A stretch of 64,000 nucleotides of DNA from Piscinibacter defluvii (GTDB taxonomy: Bacteria > Pseudomonadota > Gammaproteobacteria > Burkholderiales > Burkholderiaceae_C), in NCBI RefSeq assembly GCF_004011805.1, contig NZ_RCHJ01000013.1, forward strand, positions 62,001-126,000, in the 5' to 3' direction. Made by a program: the position numbers and the translations under genes. This document shows, piece after piece, positions 12,601 through 21,466 of the stretch. Below the pieces are notes generated by a model. It saw only the letters and a program-made list of their open reading frames with translations, was not told where the DNA came from and ran no database searches. The first letter of the stretch is position 1; each line of letters begins with the position of its first letter.

Positions 12601-15600
12601 ATGCCGACACATCAGGTGCTCCCCTCGCGACCCGACCAGACCGGCGGACGGCCCGCCGGGCGCCCGCTGCGGGGCATCGTCTGGCTGTGGCTGTCGGCCT
12701 GCCTCATGGTGCTGCTGGTGGGCTGCGGCGGCGGCGCCACGGCCGGGTCCACGCCCGGTCCCACGTCGCCTCCGCGCGCCCCTGCGTCGTTGACGGTGAC
12801 GGCCGGCGACGGCGAGGCCACGCTGCGCTGGAGCGCGGTTGCTGCAGCGAGCTCCTACAACATCTACCGCTCCACGACCGCGGGCGTGCAGGGTGCAAAG
12901 ATCGCCGCGACCTCGTCGACTTCCTTCGTGGATTCGAGCGCGGCCAACGGCACGACCTACTACTACCAGGTGACGGCCGACAACGCCGCCGGCGAAGGAA
13001 CCGCCTCGACACAATCACCCGGCGTCACGCCCGCGGTGCCGGCCACGGTGCCCCCTGCACCCACGGGGCTGCAGGCCAGCGCCGGCGATGCACGGGTGAC
13101 GCTGGACTGGACGCCGGTGGCCGGGGCCCGCTCGTACAACGTCCTCCGGTCGACCGATCCGGGATCGCCCGGCACGAAGATCGGGTCGAGTTCGACCGCG
13201 CAGTACGTCGACCTGGCGGTAACCAACGGCACCACCTACTACTACGCGGTCAGCGCCGACAACGCCGCCGGCGAGGGGCCTGCCTCGGCACCCACCGCGG
13301 GCGTGACGCCGAGCGCGCCGCTCGGCCCGCCGGCGGCGCCCGCCGGCCTCAGCGTCGTTGCGGGCAATGCCCAGGTCGGTGTGAGCTGGACGGCCGTGGC
13401 CGGAGCGACGTCGTACAACGTCTACCGGTCGACCACCGCGGCGGCACAAGGCGCGAAGATCGGCTCGAGCGCGACCAACCGATTCGACGACACCAGCGCG
13501 GTCAACGGCACGACCTACTACTACGTCGTCACGGCGAACAACGCGGCCGGCGAAGGGCCGGCCTCCGCCGCATCGGCGGGTGTCACCCCGAGCGTCCCGC
13601 TCTCCGCGCCGCCGGCGCCCACCGGCGTCAACGCGACGGCCGGCAATGCGCAGGTGACGCTGACCTGGACGGCAGCGCCCTCGGCGACCTCCTACAACGT
13701 CTATCGATCGACGACCCCGGGGTCCCGGGGCAGCGCGATCGGCTCGAGCCCGACGCCGGGCTACAGCGACCTCGCGGTGGTCAACGGCACGACCTACTAC
13801 TACGTCGTCACCGCGGCCAATGCGGCCGGGGAGGGGCCGGCGTCGTCGCAGTCCGCCGCCGCGACGCCGCAGGTTCCGCTGGCCCGGCCGCCGGCGCCCA
13901 CCGGCGTCAACGTGACGGCCGGCAATGCGCAGGTGACGCTGACCTGGACCGCCGCGGCGACGGCGACCTCGTACAACGTCTACCGCTCCACCCTCCCGGG
14001 CGTGCAGGGCACGAAGATCGGCTCGAGCGCGACGGCGGCGTATGCGGACTCGACGGCCGTCAACGGGACGACCTACTACTACCAGGTCTCGGCCGTGAAC
14101 GCAGCCGGCGAGGGCACGGCCTCGACGCAGTCGGCGGGGGCGACACCGGCGATCCCGCTCAGCGTGCCGGCGGCACCGGCGAGCGTGAATGCCACCGACG
14201 CCGCGGCCCAGGTGACCGTCAGCTGGAGCGCCGTGTCCGGCGCCACGTCGTACCGGGTCTACCGCTCGACGACGCCGGGCCAGCGCGGCACGCTGATCGG
14301 CACGACCGCGGCGACCAGCCTGGCCGACGGCACGGTCGTCAACGGCACGGCCTACTCCTACGTCGTGACGGCGTCGAATGCCGCCGGGGAAGGGGCGGCC
14401 TCCGCCGCGGCGACCGTGACGCACGGCACCGCCTGGCGCAACGCGAAGTTCGGCGGCGGCGGCTACGTCACCGGCCTGATCTTCCATCCGGCGTCCGCGA
14501 ACGTCCTGTATGCCCGCACCGACGTCGGCGGGGCCTACCGCTGGAACCAGGCCACGCTGGCCTGGGTGCCGATCACCGACGGGTTCAGCGGCGCCGAGGG
14601 CTTCCATCACGGCGTCGAAAGCATCGCCCTCGATCCGAACGACGATCGGCTCGTCTACATGGTCACCGGCATGTACAACTCGGCGGATGCCACCGCCCGG
14701 CTGTACCGCTCGAGCGACCGCGGCGACCGCTGGACACGCATCGACCTGCCGTTCTCCGCGGGCGGCAACAACGGCGGCCGGGCCATCGGCGAACGCCTGA
14801 TGGTCGACCCCAACAAGCCGTCCACGCTGTTCTTCGGCTCGCGCACGGCGGGCCTGTGGAAGAGCGTGGACTCGGGGACCACGTGGACCCAGGTCAGCTC
14901 GTTGTCGGCCACCCGGATGACCGGCGACCAGATCACGGCGGCCGGCGGCAGCGCGGTGGGCGTGGGGCTGGTGGTCTACGACACCGGAACCCGGGGCACG
15001 GGCACGGCCACGCAGACCCTCTACGCCGCCATCGCGCCGGACTACGCCGGCGTGGCCGGCCTGAGCTCGAACCTGTACCGGTCCAGCAATGGCGGGGCCT
15101 CATGGACCGCGGTGGCGACGCCGGTGTCCGGCTACCACATCCCGCACATGGTGCGTGCCGCCAATGGCCGGTTCTACGTGGTGTTCACCCAGGGTGCGGG
15201 CCCGAGTTCGCCCGGCCCCGCCCGCCTCTACCGGTTCGACGGCAGCAACTGGTCGCTGCTCGCCAGCAACGACTCGTCGGGCTACGGGGGCGTGTCCGTC
15301 TCCGGCTCCGGCGCGGACACCCGCATCGCCCTGGGCGTGACCAACACCTGGGGCAACTACAGCGGCCAGAAGATCGTGCAACTGTCCGACGACGCCGGCG
15401 GCACCTGGCGCGAGATCGCGGCCACGATGCCGCACACGCCCGCCGGCGGCGACTTCTCCGGCTGGATCGACGATGTCGAGATCGATCCGTTCGACCGGGA
15501 CCGCGTCCTGCACGTCTTCGGCGGCGGCATCTGGGAGACGCGGAACGCCTCCGCGTCGACGCCGAGCTGGACCTTCGCGGTCGACGGGCTCGAGGAGACC

Positions 15601-16617
15601 TGCGCGCTGGCCCTCACGACGCCGCCGGCCGGCGCGCCGTACCTGGTGATCAACGCCTCGGGCGACGTCGGCACCTGGGTCTACACGGACCTCGCGAAGA
15701 AGCCGACCCAGGGCCCTTTCGACCAGTGGAGCAACGGCAACTCCACCGATGTGGCGTGGTCCGATCCGCTCTACATCGCCGGCATCGGCGTGATCAACTC
15801 GAGCGGCCTCGGCACGGGCTTCTGGTCCGGTGATGGCGGCAAGACCTGGGCGAGCTTCGCCACGCTCCCTCCCGGCGGCGCATCCAGCACCAGCGACGCG
15901 TCCAACATCGCCGTCACCGCACGCAACAGGGCGGTCTGGGCGCCGGCCGATTCGGTGCCGTCCTACACCACCGACAACGGCGCGACCTGGACGGCGACCA
16001 ACCTGCCCGCGCTCGCCGCCATCGGCGGGTTCCCGCGCAGCTACCGCCTGGTGGCCGACCGCAGGAACCCGGACAAGGTCTATGCCTACGACTCGGGCGG
16101 CGCCTGGTGGGGCACGCCGGGCAAGGTCTACGTCTCGACCGACGGCGGGCACACGTTCACGCTGAGCCAGGGGTCGGTGTCGGCCAACCTGCGCGCCAAC
16201 CCGTTCGGGACCACGTCGATGGTGGTCAACCCGAACCTCGAGGGCGACCTCTGGCTGGCCGACGGCAACGCCCTCTACCACTCGGTGGATTCGGGTGCGA
16301 CCTGGACCCGGCTCGACAACTTCGCGTCGATCTGGGGCAGTCGCCAGACCTGGCAGTGGCCCGAGGTGCAGGGCGCGAGCGTGGTGGCACTCGGCAAGGC
16401 GAAGGCAGGCGCCCCGTACTCTGCCGCGGTCTACGTGGTGGGCGTGATCAACGGCGTGTGGGGCGTGTACCGCTCCGATGACGCCGGAGCCACCTGGACA
16501 CGTTTCAACGACGACGCGCACCAGTACGGCGGATTCAACCTGATGGCGGCCGACCAGAACGTCTATGGCCGCATCTACGCCGCCGGCGGCTGCCGCGGCA
16601 TGTACTACAGCAACTGA
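12601..16617 (+). CDS. Secreted lipoprotein with six FN3 domains and a GH74 xyloglucanase-type propeller
   Basis: 1338 residues from ATG 12601; a GTG at 12556 is in frame but would put 15 extra residues before the signal sequence. The lipobox LLVGC places the lipidated Cys at 42. Six FN3 repeats of about 93 residues follow (12781-14425). The C-terminal 720 residues match GH74: GGGGYVTGLIF, YARTDVGGAYRW, GVESIALDP, GGNNGGRAIGERL. Asp641 in the ARTD motif aligns with a catalytic Asp of GH74 enzymes (Asp35 in the Geotrichum enzyme). The second catalytic Asp was not placed. Expected role: cleavage of xyloglucan or a related beta-glucan at the cell surface. It is divergent from the regulator at 9338-12337. 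Confidence 0.88.
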   Translation: MPTHQVLPSRPDQTGGRPAGRPLRGIVWLWLSACLMVLLVGCGGGATAGSTPGPTSPPRAPASLTVTAGDGEATLRWSAVAAASSYNIYRSTTAGVQGAKIAATSSTSFVDSSAANGTTYYYQVTADNAAGEGTASTQSPGVTPAVPATVPPAPTGLQASAGDARVTLDWTPVAGARSYNVLRSTDPGSPGTKIGSSSTAQYVDLAVTNGTTYYYAVSADNAAGEGPASAPTAGVTPSAPLGPPAAPAGLSVVAGNAQVGVSWTAVAGATSYNVYRSTTAAAQGAKIGSSATNRFDDTSAVNGTTYYYVVTANNAAGEGPASAASAGVTPSVPLSAPPAPTGVNATAGNAQVTLTWTAAPSATSYNVYRSTTPGSRGSAIGSSPTPGYSDLAVVNGTTYYYVVTAANAAGEGPASSQSAAATPQVPLARPPAPTGVNVTAGNAQVTLTWTAAATATSYNVYRSTLPGVQGTKIGSSATAAYADSTAVNGTTYYYQVSAVNAAGEGTASTQSAGATPAIPLSVPAAPASVNATDAAAQVTVSWSAVSGATSYRVYRSTTPGQRGTLIGTTAATSLADGTVVNGTAYSYVVTASNAAGEGAASAAATVTHGTAWRNAKFGGGGYVTGLIFHPASANVLYARTDVGGAYRWNQATLAWVPITDGFSGAEGFHHGVESIALDPNDDRLVYMVTGMYNSADATARLYRSSDRGDRWTRIDLPFSAGGNNGGRAIGERLMVDPNKPSTLFFGSRTAGLWKSVDSGTTWTQVSSLSATRMTGDQITAAGGSAVGVGLVVYDTGTRGTGTATQTLYAAIAPDYAGVAGLSSNLYRSSNGGASWTAVATPVSGYHIPHMVRAANGRFYVVFTQGAGPSSPGPARLYRFDGSNWSLLASNDSSGYGGVSVSGSGADTRIALGVTNTWGNYSGQKIVQLSDDAGGTWREIAATMPHTPAGGDFSGWIDDVEIDPFDRDRVLHVFGGGIWETRNASASTPSWTFAVDGLEETCALALTTPPAGAPYLVINASGDVGTWVYTDLAKKPTQGPFDQWSNGNSTDVAWSDPLYIAGIGVINSSGLGTGFWSGDGGKTWASFATLPPGGASSTSDASNIAVTARNRAVWAPADSVPSYTTDNGATWTATNLPALAAIGGFPRSYRLVADRRNPDKVYAYDSGGAWWGTPGKVYVSTDGGHTFTLSQGSVSANLRANPFGTTSMVVNPNLEGDLWLADGNALYHSVDSGATWTRLDNFASIWGSRQTWQWPEVQGASVVALGKAKAGAPYSAAVYVVGVINGVWGVYRSDDAGATWTRFNDDAHQYGGFNLMAADQNVYGRIYAAGGCRGMYYSN
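12781..14425 (+). repeat. Six tandem FN3-coding repeats
   Basis: The repeat period is about 276-282 nt, marked by recurring SYNVYRST and NGTTYYY blocks. Repeats 4 and 5 share about 62 nt with only one or two mismatches, at 13608-13670 and 13887-13949, exactly 279 nt apart. This indicates recent duplication or conversion. Confidence 0.9.
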
Positions 16618-16722
16618 ACGAAGCCACGCACCGGCCGGGAGCGACACGGAAAGCGCCCAGGTGAAGCTCTTCGGCACCGTCGCCGAACGCAGCCATCGCC
16701 ACAGGCCGCCCGACGCAGGGCG

Positions 16723-17700
16723 CTACGCCCCGGCGAGATCCGGCCACAGCGCCAGCACCACGCGTTCGGCGTCGTGCCGGGCGAGCGATTCGCCCTTCAT
16801 GAAGGAGCCGGCGATGAGGCGCGGCACCAGCGCGTGCAGCCGCTCGAGCTGCGGCGCCACCGGGTGCGCGCCTTGCTCGGCGTAGCGCGCCGCGAGCGCC
16901 GGCGGCGGCATGCCGGTGTTGACGACCACCGTGTCGACGCGCCGGCCCAGGTGGCGGTGCACCTCGGCCACGAAGTCCGCGGCGCCGAAGCCGTCGGTCT
17001 CGCCGTGTTTGGTCATCACGTTGCACACGTACACCACCTCGCCCTCGCAGGCGCGGATCGCCTCGGCCACGCCGTCCACCAGCAGGCAGGGCAGCACGCT
17101 GGTGTACAGGTCGCCCGGCCCGATCAGCAGCGTGTCGGCACGCATCAGCGCCTTGCGCGCGGCCGCCAGCACGCCGGCCGGCGGATCGAGGAAGACGCGC
17201 CGGATCGGCTGCACCGGCCGCTCGCCGGGGCAGTCGATCGCGTCCTCCCCACGCACCAGGCTGCCGTCGCCGAGCTCGGCGCACAGCGTCGCCTGGCCGA
17301 GCGTCACCGGCAGCACGCGGCCGGCCGCATCGAGCATCTGCTGCGCGTCCTCGAGCGCGTCGAGCAGGTCGCCGCCGTTGCGGTCCTGCAGCGCATGCAG
17401 GATCAGGTTGCCGAGCGAGTGGCCGCCGACGTTGTCGTTCGGCCCGGCCGGAAAGCGGTAGCTGAACAGGTCGCGCCACAAGGTGCTCGAGCGCGCCAGC
17501 GCCACCAGCGCCTGGCGCAGGTCGCCCAGGGGCAGCGGCCGGCCGAACTCGTCCATCAGGCGGCGCGAGGAACCGCCCGAATCGGTCATCGCGACGATCG
17601 CCGTGAGCCGCGTCGCGACCTTCTTCAGCTCGGAGAGCATCGCGAACGAGCCGGTGCCGCCGCCGACGGTGACGATCCGGTCGTTGATCTGCTGGCGCAT
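16723..17700 (-). CDS. yvcK: YvcK/CofD-like protein (gluconeogenesis factor family)
   Basis: 325 residues from ATG 17700 (MRQQINDRIVTVGGGTGSF); the frame upstream of this is open but low-complexity. Family motifs are present: GGGTGSF at the N-terminus, AMTDSGGSSRRL, GDLRQALVAL, GHSLGNLIL, and IGPGDLYTSVLP in the middle. YvcK-like proteins are cytoplasmic Rossmann-fold relatives of CofD that bind nucleotide sugars such as UDP-GlcNAc in Gram-positives and affect wall metabolism and carbon-source growth. The role in proteobacteria is less certain. It is transcribed away from the neighbouring 17899 gene, and its 3' end faces the GH74 gene. Confidence 0.9.
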   Translation of the reverse strand: MRQQINDRIVTVGGGTGSFAMLSELKKVATRLTAIVAMTDSGGSSRRLMDEFGRPLPLGDLRQALVALARSSTLWRDLFSYRFPAGPNDNVGGHSLGNLILHALQDRNGGDLLDALEDAQQMLDAAGRVLPVTLGQATLCAELGDGSLVRGEDAIDCPGERPVQPIRRVFLDPPAGVLAAARKALMRADTLLIGPGDLYTSVLPCLLVDGVAEAIRACEGEVVYVCNVMTKHGETDGFGAADFVAEVHRHLGRRVDTVVVNTGMPPPALAARYAEQGAHPVAPQLERLHALVPRLIAGSFMKGESLARHDAERVVLALWPDLAGA

Positions 17701-17898
17701 GGAACACAGGCCCCAAGGGGGCGCGGGGGACGGGAGCGCGATGTTGCCACCGCGCGGGCGCGCCCCGGCTGCTGCGCCGCAGCTAAGGGTTCGTGCAGGT
17801 CGTGCGGGCCGGTCGCGCGCTGAACTCGGATCGCCGGGCCGGGTCCCACCCTGCGCAGATGACGGAATTGAAGTGAACCAACCGGAGCTCATCGGAGC

Positions 17899-18534
17899 AT
17901 GTACGAACGATCCTTGCTGGACCTCGGGGCGCCGCTCGCCCCCGGGGAACTCTGCGTGGTGCCGGGCGGGGCGGGGCTGGTGGTGTTTGCCCACGCCGAC
18001 GGCGAGGCGCGCACCACCCGCCGCAGTGCCGACCTGGCGCTGCGCCTGCAGCGGCGCGAACTCGGCACGCTGCTGTTCGACCTGCTCGGGCCGGAGGAGT
18101 CGCACGCCACGCTGGCGCAGGACGTGCCCCTGCTGACGGCCCGCCTCGAGCAGGTGCTGCAGGCCCTGCCGCCCGAGCTGAAGCATGTGCCGATCGGCCT
18201 GATCGGCACCGATGCCGGGGCCGCGGCGGCCCTGGTGGTGGCGGCACGCCGTCCGCAGCAGGTGCGCGCCGTGGTCTCGCGCGGCGGCCGGCCGGACCTG
18301 GCCGGCGCCGCGCTCGGCGACGTGCGCGCGCCCACGCTGCTGCTGGTGGGAGCGGCCGATGCCGAGGTGCTGGAGCTGAACCGCCAGGCCTACGCGCGGC
18401 TGCGCGGCGAGAAGCGCATCGACCTCGTGCCGCGTGCCACGCACCTGTTCCTCGAGGCCGGGGCGCTCGACGCGGTGGCCCAGCATGCAGGTGACTGGTT
18501 CCTCGCCCACCTCGGGCCCCCGCCCGCGCGGTGA
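17899..18534 (+). CDS. Dienelactone-hydrolase-like protein with altered nucleophile
   Basis: 211 residues with the alpha/beta-hydrolase pattern of the dienelactone hydrolase subgroup often found beside phosphoribosyltransferases. The nucleophile elbow reads G-T-D-A-G, with Asp105 where Ser or Cys is expected. The later acid site (LLLVGAADAEVLELN) and a His (RATHLFLE) are present. The changed nucleophile suggests an altered or lost hydrolase function, unless Asp acts as nucleophile as in haloalkane dehalogenases. The next gene is a paralogue. GGAG (17884-17887) lies 11 nt before the ATG. Confidence 0.8.
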   Translation: MYERSLLDLGAPLAPGELCVVPGGAGLVVFAHADGEARTTRRSADLALRLQRRELGTLLFDLLGPEESHATLAQDVPLLTARLEQVLQALPPELKHVPIGLIGTDAGAAAALVVAARRPQQVRAVVSRGGRPDLAGAALGDVRAPTLLLVGAADAEVLELNRQAYARLRGEKRIDLVPRATHLFLEAGALDAVAQHAGDWFLAHLGPPPAR

Positions 18535-18565
18535 GCGCGCTCAACGCGTGCGCCAGGGGGCAGCC

Positions 18566-18571
18566 TAGATT
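18566..18571 (+). promoter_or_regulatory. TAGATT -10-like element, 6 nt before ATG
   Basis: Matches TATAAT at four of six positions and sits where transcription would start at the ATG of the gene at 18578. No good -35 is visible. Confidence 0.3.
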
Positions 18572-18577
18572 GCCGAC

Positions 18578-19120
18578 ATGGCCGACACGCAGCAGCAGTA
18601 CGGACCTACCGGTGGTCCGGTGCTGGTGGCGATGCCGGCGGGCGAGAGGCATGCCGGCGTGCTGGGGGCCGCGCTGCAGCGGCAGGGGCTGCGAGTGATC
18701 GCCGTGACCGGCGCACCACGTTCGGCCGCGGCCTTCGAGGCGGCGCTGCGCGAACGGCTGCAAGGCACCGACCTGACGGGTCGGCGCGTCGGCCTGTTCG
18801 GCAGCGGTCCGGCGGTGCTGGCGGTGCTGCGTGTCGCGGCCGCGGCGCCCGCGGTCGTGGCCGCGGTGGTGACCTGCGAAGGCCGCCCCGACCGGGCCGG
18901 GCGGGCGCTGGCGGCCGTGCAGGCGCCGACCCTGCTGCTGCTCGGCGCCGACCAGCCCGGGACGCTGGCCGCCGGGCGCGCGGCGATGCAGCGCCTGGCC
19001 TGCCGCAAGCGGCTCGAGGTGGTGCCCGGCGGCGTCGACGAGCCGGCGGCGCAGCACGCCCTGGCCGAGCTGGCTGCGGCCTGGTTCGCCAGCCACCTGG
19101 CCGAGCCGCCGCACGCCTGA
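18578..19120 (+). CDS. Second, more degenerate dienelactone-hydrolase paralogue
   Basis: 180 residues, aligning end to end with the upstream paralogue (GLFGSGPAVLAVL against GLIGTDAGAAAAL). The elbow position is Gly76 and the catalytic His region has become PGGVDEPAAQH, so both the nucleophile and the usual His are missing; a hydrolase reaction is unlikely. The gap to the upstream gene is 43 nt. TAGATT (18566-18571) lies 6 nt before the ATG, hinting at a leaderless transcript of its own. The role may be structural or regulatory. Confidence 0.75.
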   Translation: MADTQQQYGPTGGPVLVAMPAGERHAGVLGAALQRQGLRVIAVTGAPRSAAAFEAALRERLQGTDLTGRRVGLFGSGPAVLAVLRVAAAAPAVVAAVVTCEGRPDRAGRALAAVQAPTLLLLGADQPGTLAAGRAAMQRLACRKRLEVVPGGVDEPAAQHALAELAAAWFASHLAEPPHA

Positions 19121-19125
19121 GCGGC

Positions 19126-19803
19126 TCAGCCGAGCGTGGTGTCGCCGGCCAGGCCGTGTTCCATGCCGTAGCGGATCAGCGCCGCGGTGTTGGGCAGCTG
19201 CAGCTTGTCCATGATGCGGCTCTTGTGCGTGCTCACGGTCTTGACCGACAGGTGCAGCGCCGCGGCGATCTGCGTCGGCCGCTCGCCGGCCACCAGCCGG
19301 CGCAGCACCTCGAGCTCGCGGTTCGACAGCCCGTCGTGCGCCTCGGGCTCGCTGCCGCGCTGCAGCTGCAGCACCACGCGTTCGGCCAGCGCCGGCGTCA
19401 CGTAGGCGCCGCCGCCGGCCACCTTGCGCACCGCCTGCACCAGTTCGGCCGCGGCACCGTCCTTGGTGACATAACCATTGGCGCCGTTCTTGAACGCGCG
19501 TATCGCGTACTGCTCCTCCGCATGCATCGACAGCACCAGCACGCCGACGCGCGGGTACTCGGCCCGGATGCGCCGGATCAGCTCCAGGCCGTTCATGCCG
19601 GGCATCGACAGGTCGACGATCGCGATGTCCACCGGCGCGCGGCGCAGCACCTCGAGCGCCTGGAAGCCGGTGCTGGCCTCGGTGATCGACCAGCCCTCGG
19701 CGGTGGCGTCGAGGATGCGCTTCATGCCCTCGCGCACGATCGCGTGATCGTCAGCGATCAGCAGGCGCAGCGGCTCGCCGCGCAGGCTCAGGGGGTCGGC
19801 CAT
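19126..19803 (-). CDS. NarL/LuxR-family response regulator
   Basis: 225 residues from ATG 19803. The N-terminal receiver has the acidic pair (IADDH), phospho-acceptor Asp64 (IVDLSMPGMNG) and the conserved Lys (VTKDG). The C-terminal LuxR helix-turn-helix is complete (LSNRELEVLRRL, IAAALHLSVKTVSTHKSRIMDKL). The gene starts 16 nt inside the end of the kinase gene, so the two are translationally coupled and form a pair. Targets are not evident; the divergent Crp/Fnr gene close by is a candidate. Confidence 0.95.
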   Translation of the reverse strand: MADPLSLRGEPLRLLIADDHAIVREGMKRILDATAEGWSITEASTGFQALEVLRRAPVDIAIVDLSMPGMNGLELIRRIRAEYPRVGVLVLSMHAEEQYAIRAFKNGANGYVTKDGAAAELVQAVRKVAGGGAYVTPALAERVVLQLQRGSEPEAHDGLSNRELEVLRRLVAGERPTQIAAALHLSVKTVSTHKSRIMDKLQLPNTAALIRYGMEHGLAGDTTLG

Positions 19804-21281
19804 GGTTCGTCGTCCGCGGTGGCCGCGGTACGTGTGTCGTGCGCCGGCGGCAGGTGCACCCGCACCCGCGCGCCGCCGCCCGGCGGATTGTCGATCTCGA
19901 GCCGGCCGCCGAGCAGCTCGGCGCGCTCGCGCATGCCCAGCAACCCCCAGCGTCCCTCGCGCTGCAGCGCCCGCTCGGGGAAGCCGACCCCGTCGTCGCG
20001 CACGCTCAGGTGCAGGCCGTCGTTGCGCCGGCGCAGCTGCACGCTGGCCTGGCGCGCGCGGGCGTGGCGGGCCACGTTGGTCAGCGCCTCCTGCACCATG
20101 CGGTAGAGCGCGATCGCGACGCGCTCGTCGACGTCCGGCACCTCGTCCAGGTCGACCTGCACGCGGATGCCGAGCCGGCGCGACGCCTCGTTGCCCAGCC
20201 ACTCGATCGCGGCGTTCAGGCCGAGGTCGTCGAGCATCAGCGGCCGCAGGTCGGCCGCGATGCGGCGCAGCGCGGCCACCGTCTCGTCGAGCATCCCGAG
20301 CATGGCCGGCAGGCGCGTGCCGCGGTCCGTGCCGCCGTCCGACAGGCTGGACAGCTCCATCTTCAGCGCGGTCAGGCGCTGGCCGAGCTCGTCGTGCAGC
20401 TCGCGCGCGATGCGGCGGCGCTCCTCCTCGCGCGCCTCCATCACGCTGACCGAGAGCTGCCGCAGCTGGCGCTGCGTGCGCCGTGCCTCGCGGGCCTCGG
20501 CGCGCCGCTGGGTGACGTCGGCCACCACCATCTGCACCGTGGTGCGGCCGTGGTCGGGCAGGGCGGCCAGCGCGATCTCGACCTCGCGCGGCTGTCCGTC
20601 GGGGCGCAGCAGGCGGCCCTGCACCATGCCGACGCCATGTGCGCCCGCGAGCACGCCGGCGACCTGGTCTCGCAGTGCCGCGTGCGAATCCGGCTGCAGC
20701 AGCGAGTAGACCGATTCGCCCACCAGCGGGTGGGCGTCGCCGAGCAGGCGCCCGGCCGCCCGGTTGGCGAACACGATGCGGTCGCTGTCGGCGATCCACA
20801 GCGCCACCGGCGCCAGCTCGAACACCGCACGCAGGCGCTGCTGCAGGCTGCGCAGCTCGTCGCGCAGCCCGCGCTCGCCGCTCAGGTCGTGCAGCAGCGC
20901 GGCAACGAAGCGGCGCGTGCCTTCCGGGCCGGCCACGTCGACCCCGCTGAGCCACACCTCGGCCGGGAACTCGCGGCCGTCGGCGCGCAGTGCCGTCACC
21001 TGGCGGTGCGTGCGCACCGAGTGGTCGTCGCCAAGCGCGGCCGACCAGTCGCGCACCAGCTGCTCGTGCAGGCCGCGGTGGCGCGTCGGGATGAACTCCT
21101 CCAGCCGCCGGCCGAGTGCCTGCCCGGCGCTGCAGCCGAAGATGCGCTGCGCCGCCGGGTTCAGCGCGACCACCTGCTGGCTCTCGTCGACCATCAGGAT
21201 GGCCTCGTGCGCGGCCTGCAGTACGCCGCCCAGGGGCAGCGCGAAAAGGTCCAGACCCCCCGCCGGCGTCGCGTCGCTCAT
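19788..21281 (-). CDS. Soluble PAS-PAS histidine kinase (HisKA_3/NarX-like)
   Basis: 497 residues from ATG 21281. Two PAS domains (about 15-140 and 145-270) are followed by a short coil, a HisKA_3 domain with His296 (RELHDELGQRL) and a HATPase (DDGVGF, RWGLLGMRERA). No transmembrane segment is seen, so it senses a cytoplasmic signal such as redox state or a small ligand. No heme-PAS signature could be verified. It overlaps its response regulator by 16 nt. Confidence 0.93.
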   Translation of the reverse strand: MSDATPAGGLDLFALPLGGVLQAAHEAILMVDESQQVVALNPAAQRIFGCSAGQALGRRLEEFIPTRHRGLHEQLVRDWSAALGDDHSVRTHRQVTALRADGREFPAEVWLSGVDVAGPEGTRRFVAALLHDLSGERGLRDELRSLQQRLRAVFELAPVALWIADSDRIVFANRAAGRLLGDAHPLVGESVYSLLQPDSHAALRDQVAGVLAGAHGVGMVQGRLLRPDGQPREVEIALAALPDHGRTTVQMVVADVTQRRAEAREARRTQRQLRQLSVSVMEAREEERRRIARELHDELGQRLTALKMELSSLSDGGTDRGTRLPAMLGMLDETVAALRRIAADLRPLMLDDLGLNAAIEWLGNEASRRLGIRVQVDLDEVPDVDERVAIALYRMVQEALTNVARHARARQASVQLRRRNDGLHLSVRDDGVGFPERALQREGRWGLLGMRERAELLGGRLEIDNPPGGGARVRVHLPPAHDTRTAATADDEPWPTP

Positions 21282-21466
21282 GACCCATACCCTGCCCGGA
21301 TCGCGCCGCGGCGGGATGACGCAGCGCAAGAAACGCGGCCCTCGCAGCGGGGTCGGAATCGTCCTAACGCGGGTCCGGAAAGGGCCGACGCCGGCCCGCA
21401 GGAACGGCCGATTGCCGTGCCGCGGCGCCGCGCGGATGCTGGATGCCTCGAACCCCGGAGACTGCC

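Noticed and set aside
12781-14425. Regular spacing of repeats (possible CRISPR-like array)
   Set aside because: The repeats are in-frame coding FN3 units of about 280 bp with no unique spacers of 30-40 bp.
12564-15833. Long + strand frame inside the GH74 gene
   Set aside because: A shifted reading of the same repeats. The correct frame shows the signal peptide, FN3 and GH74 motifs; this frame does not.
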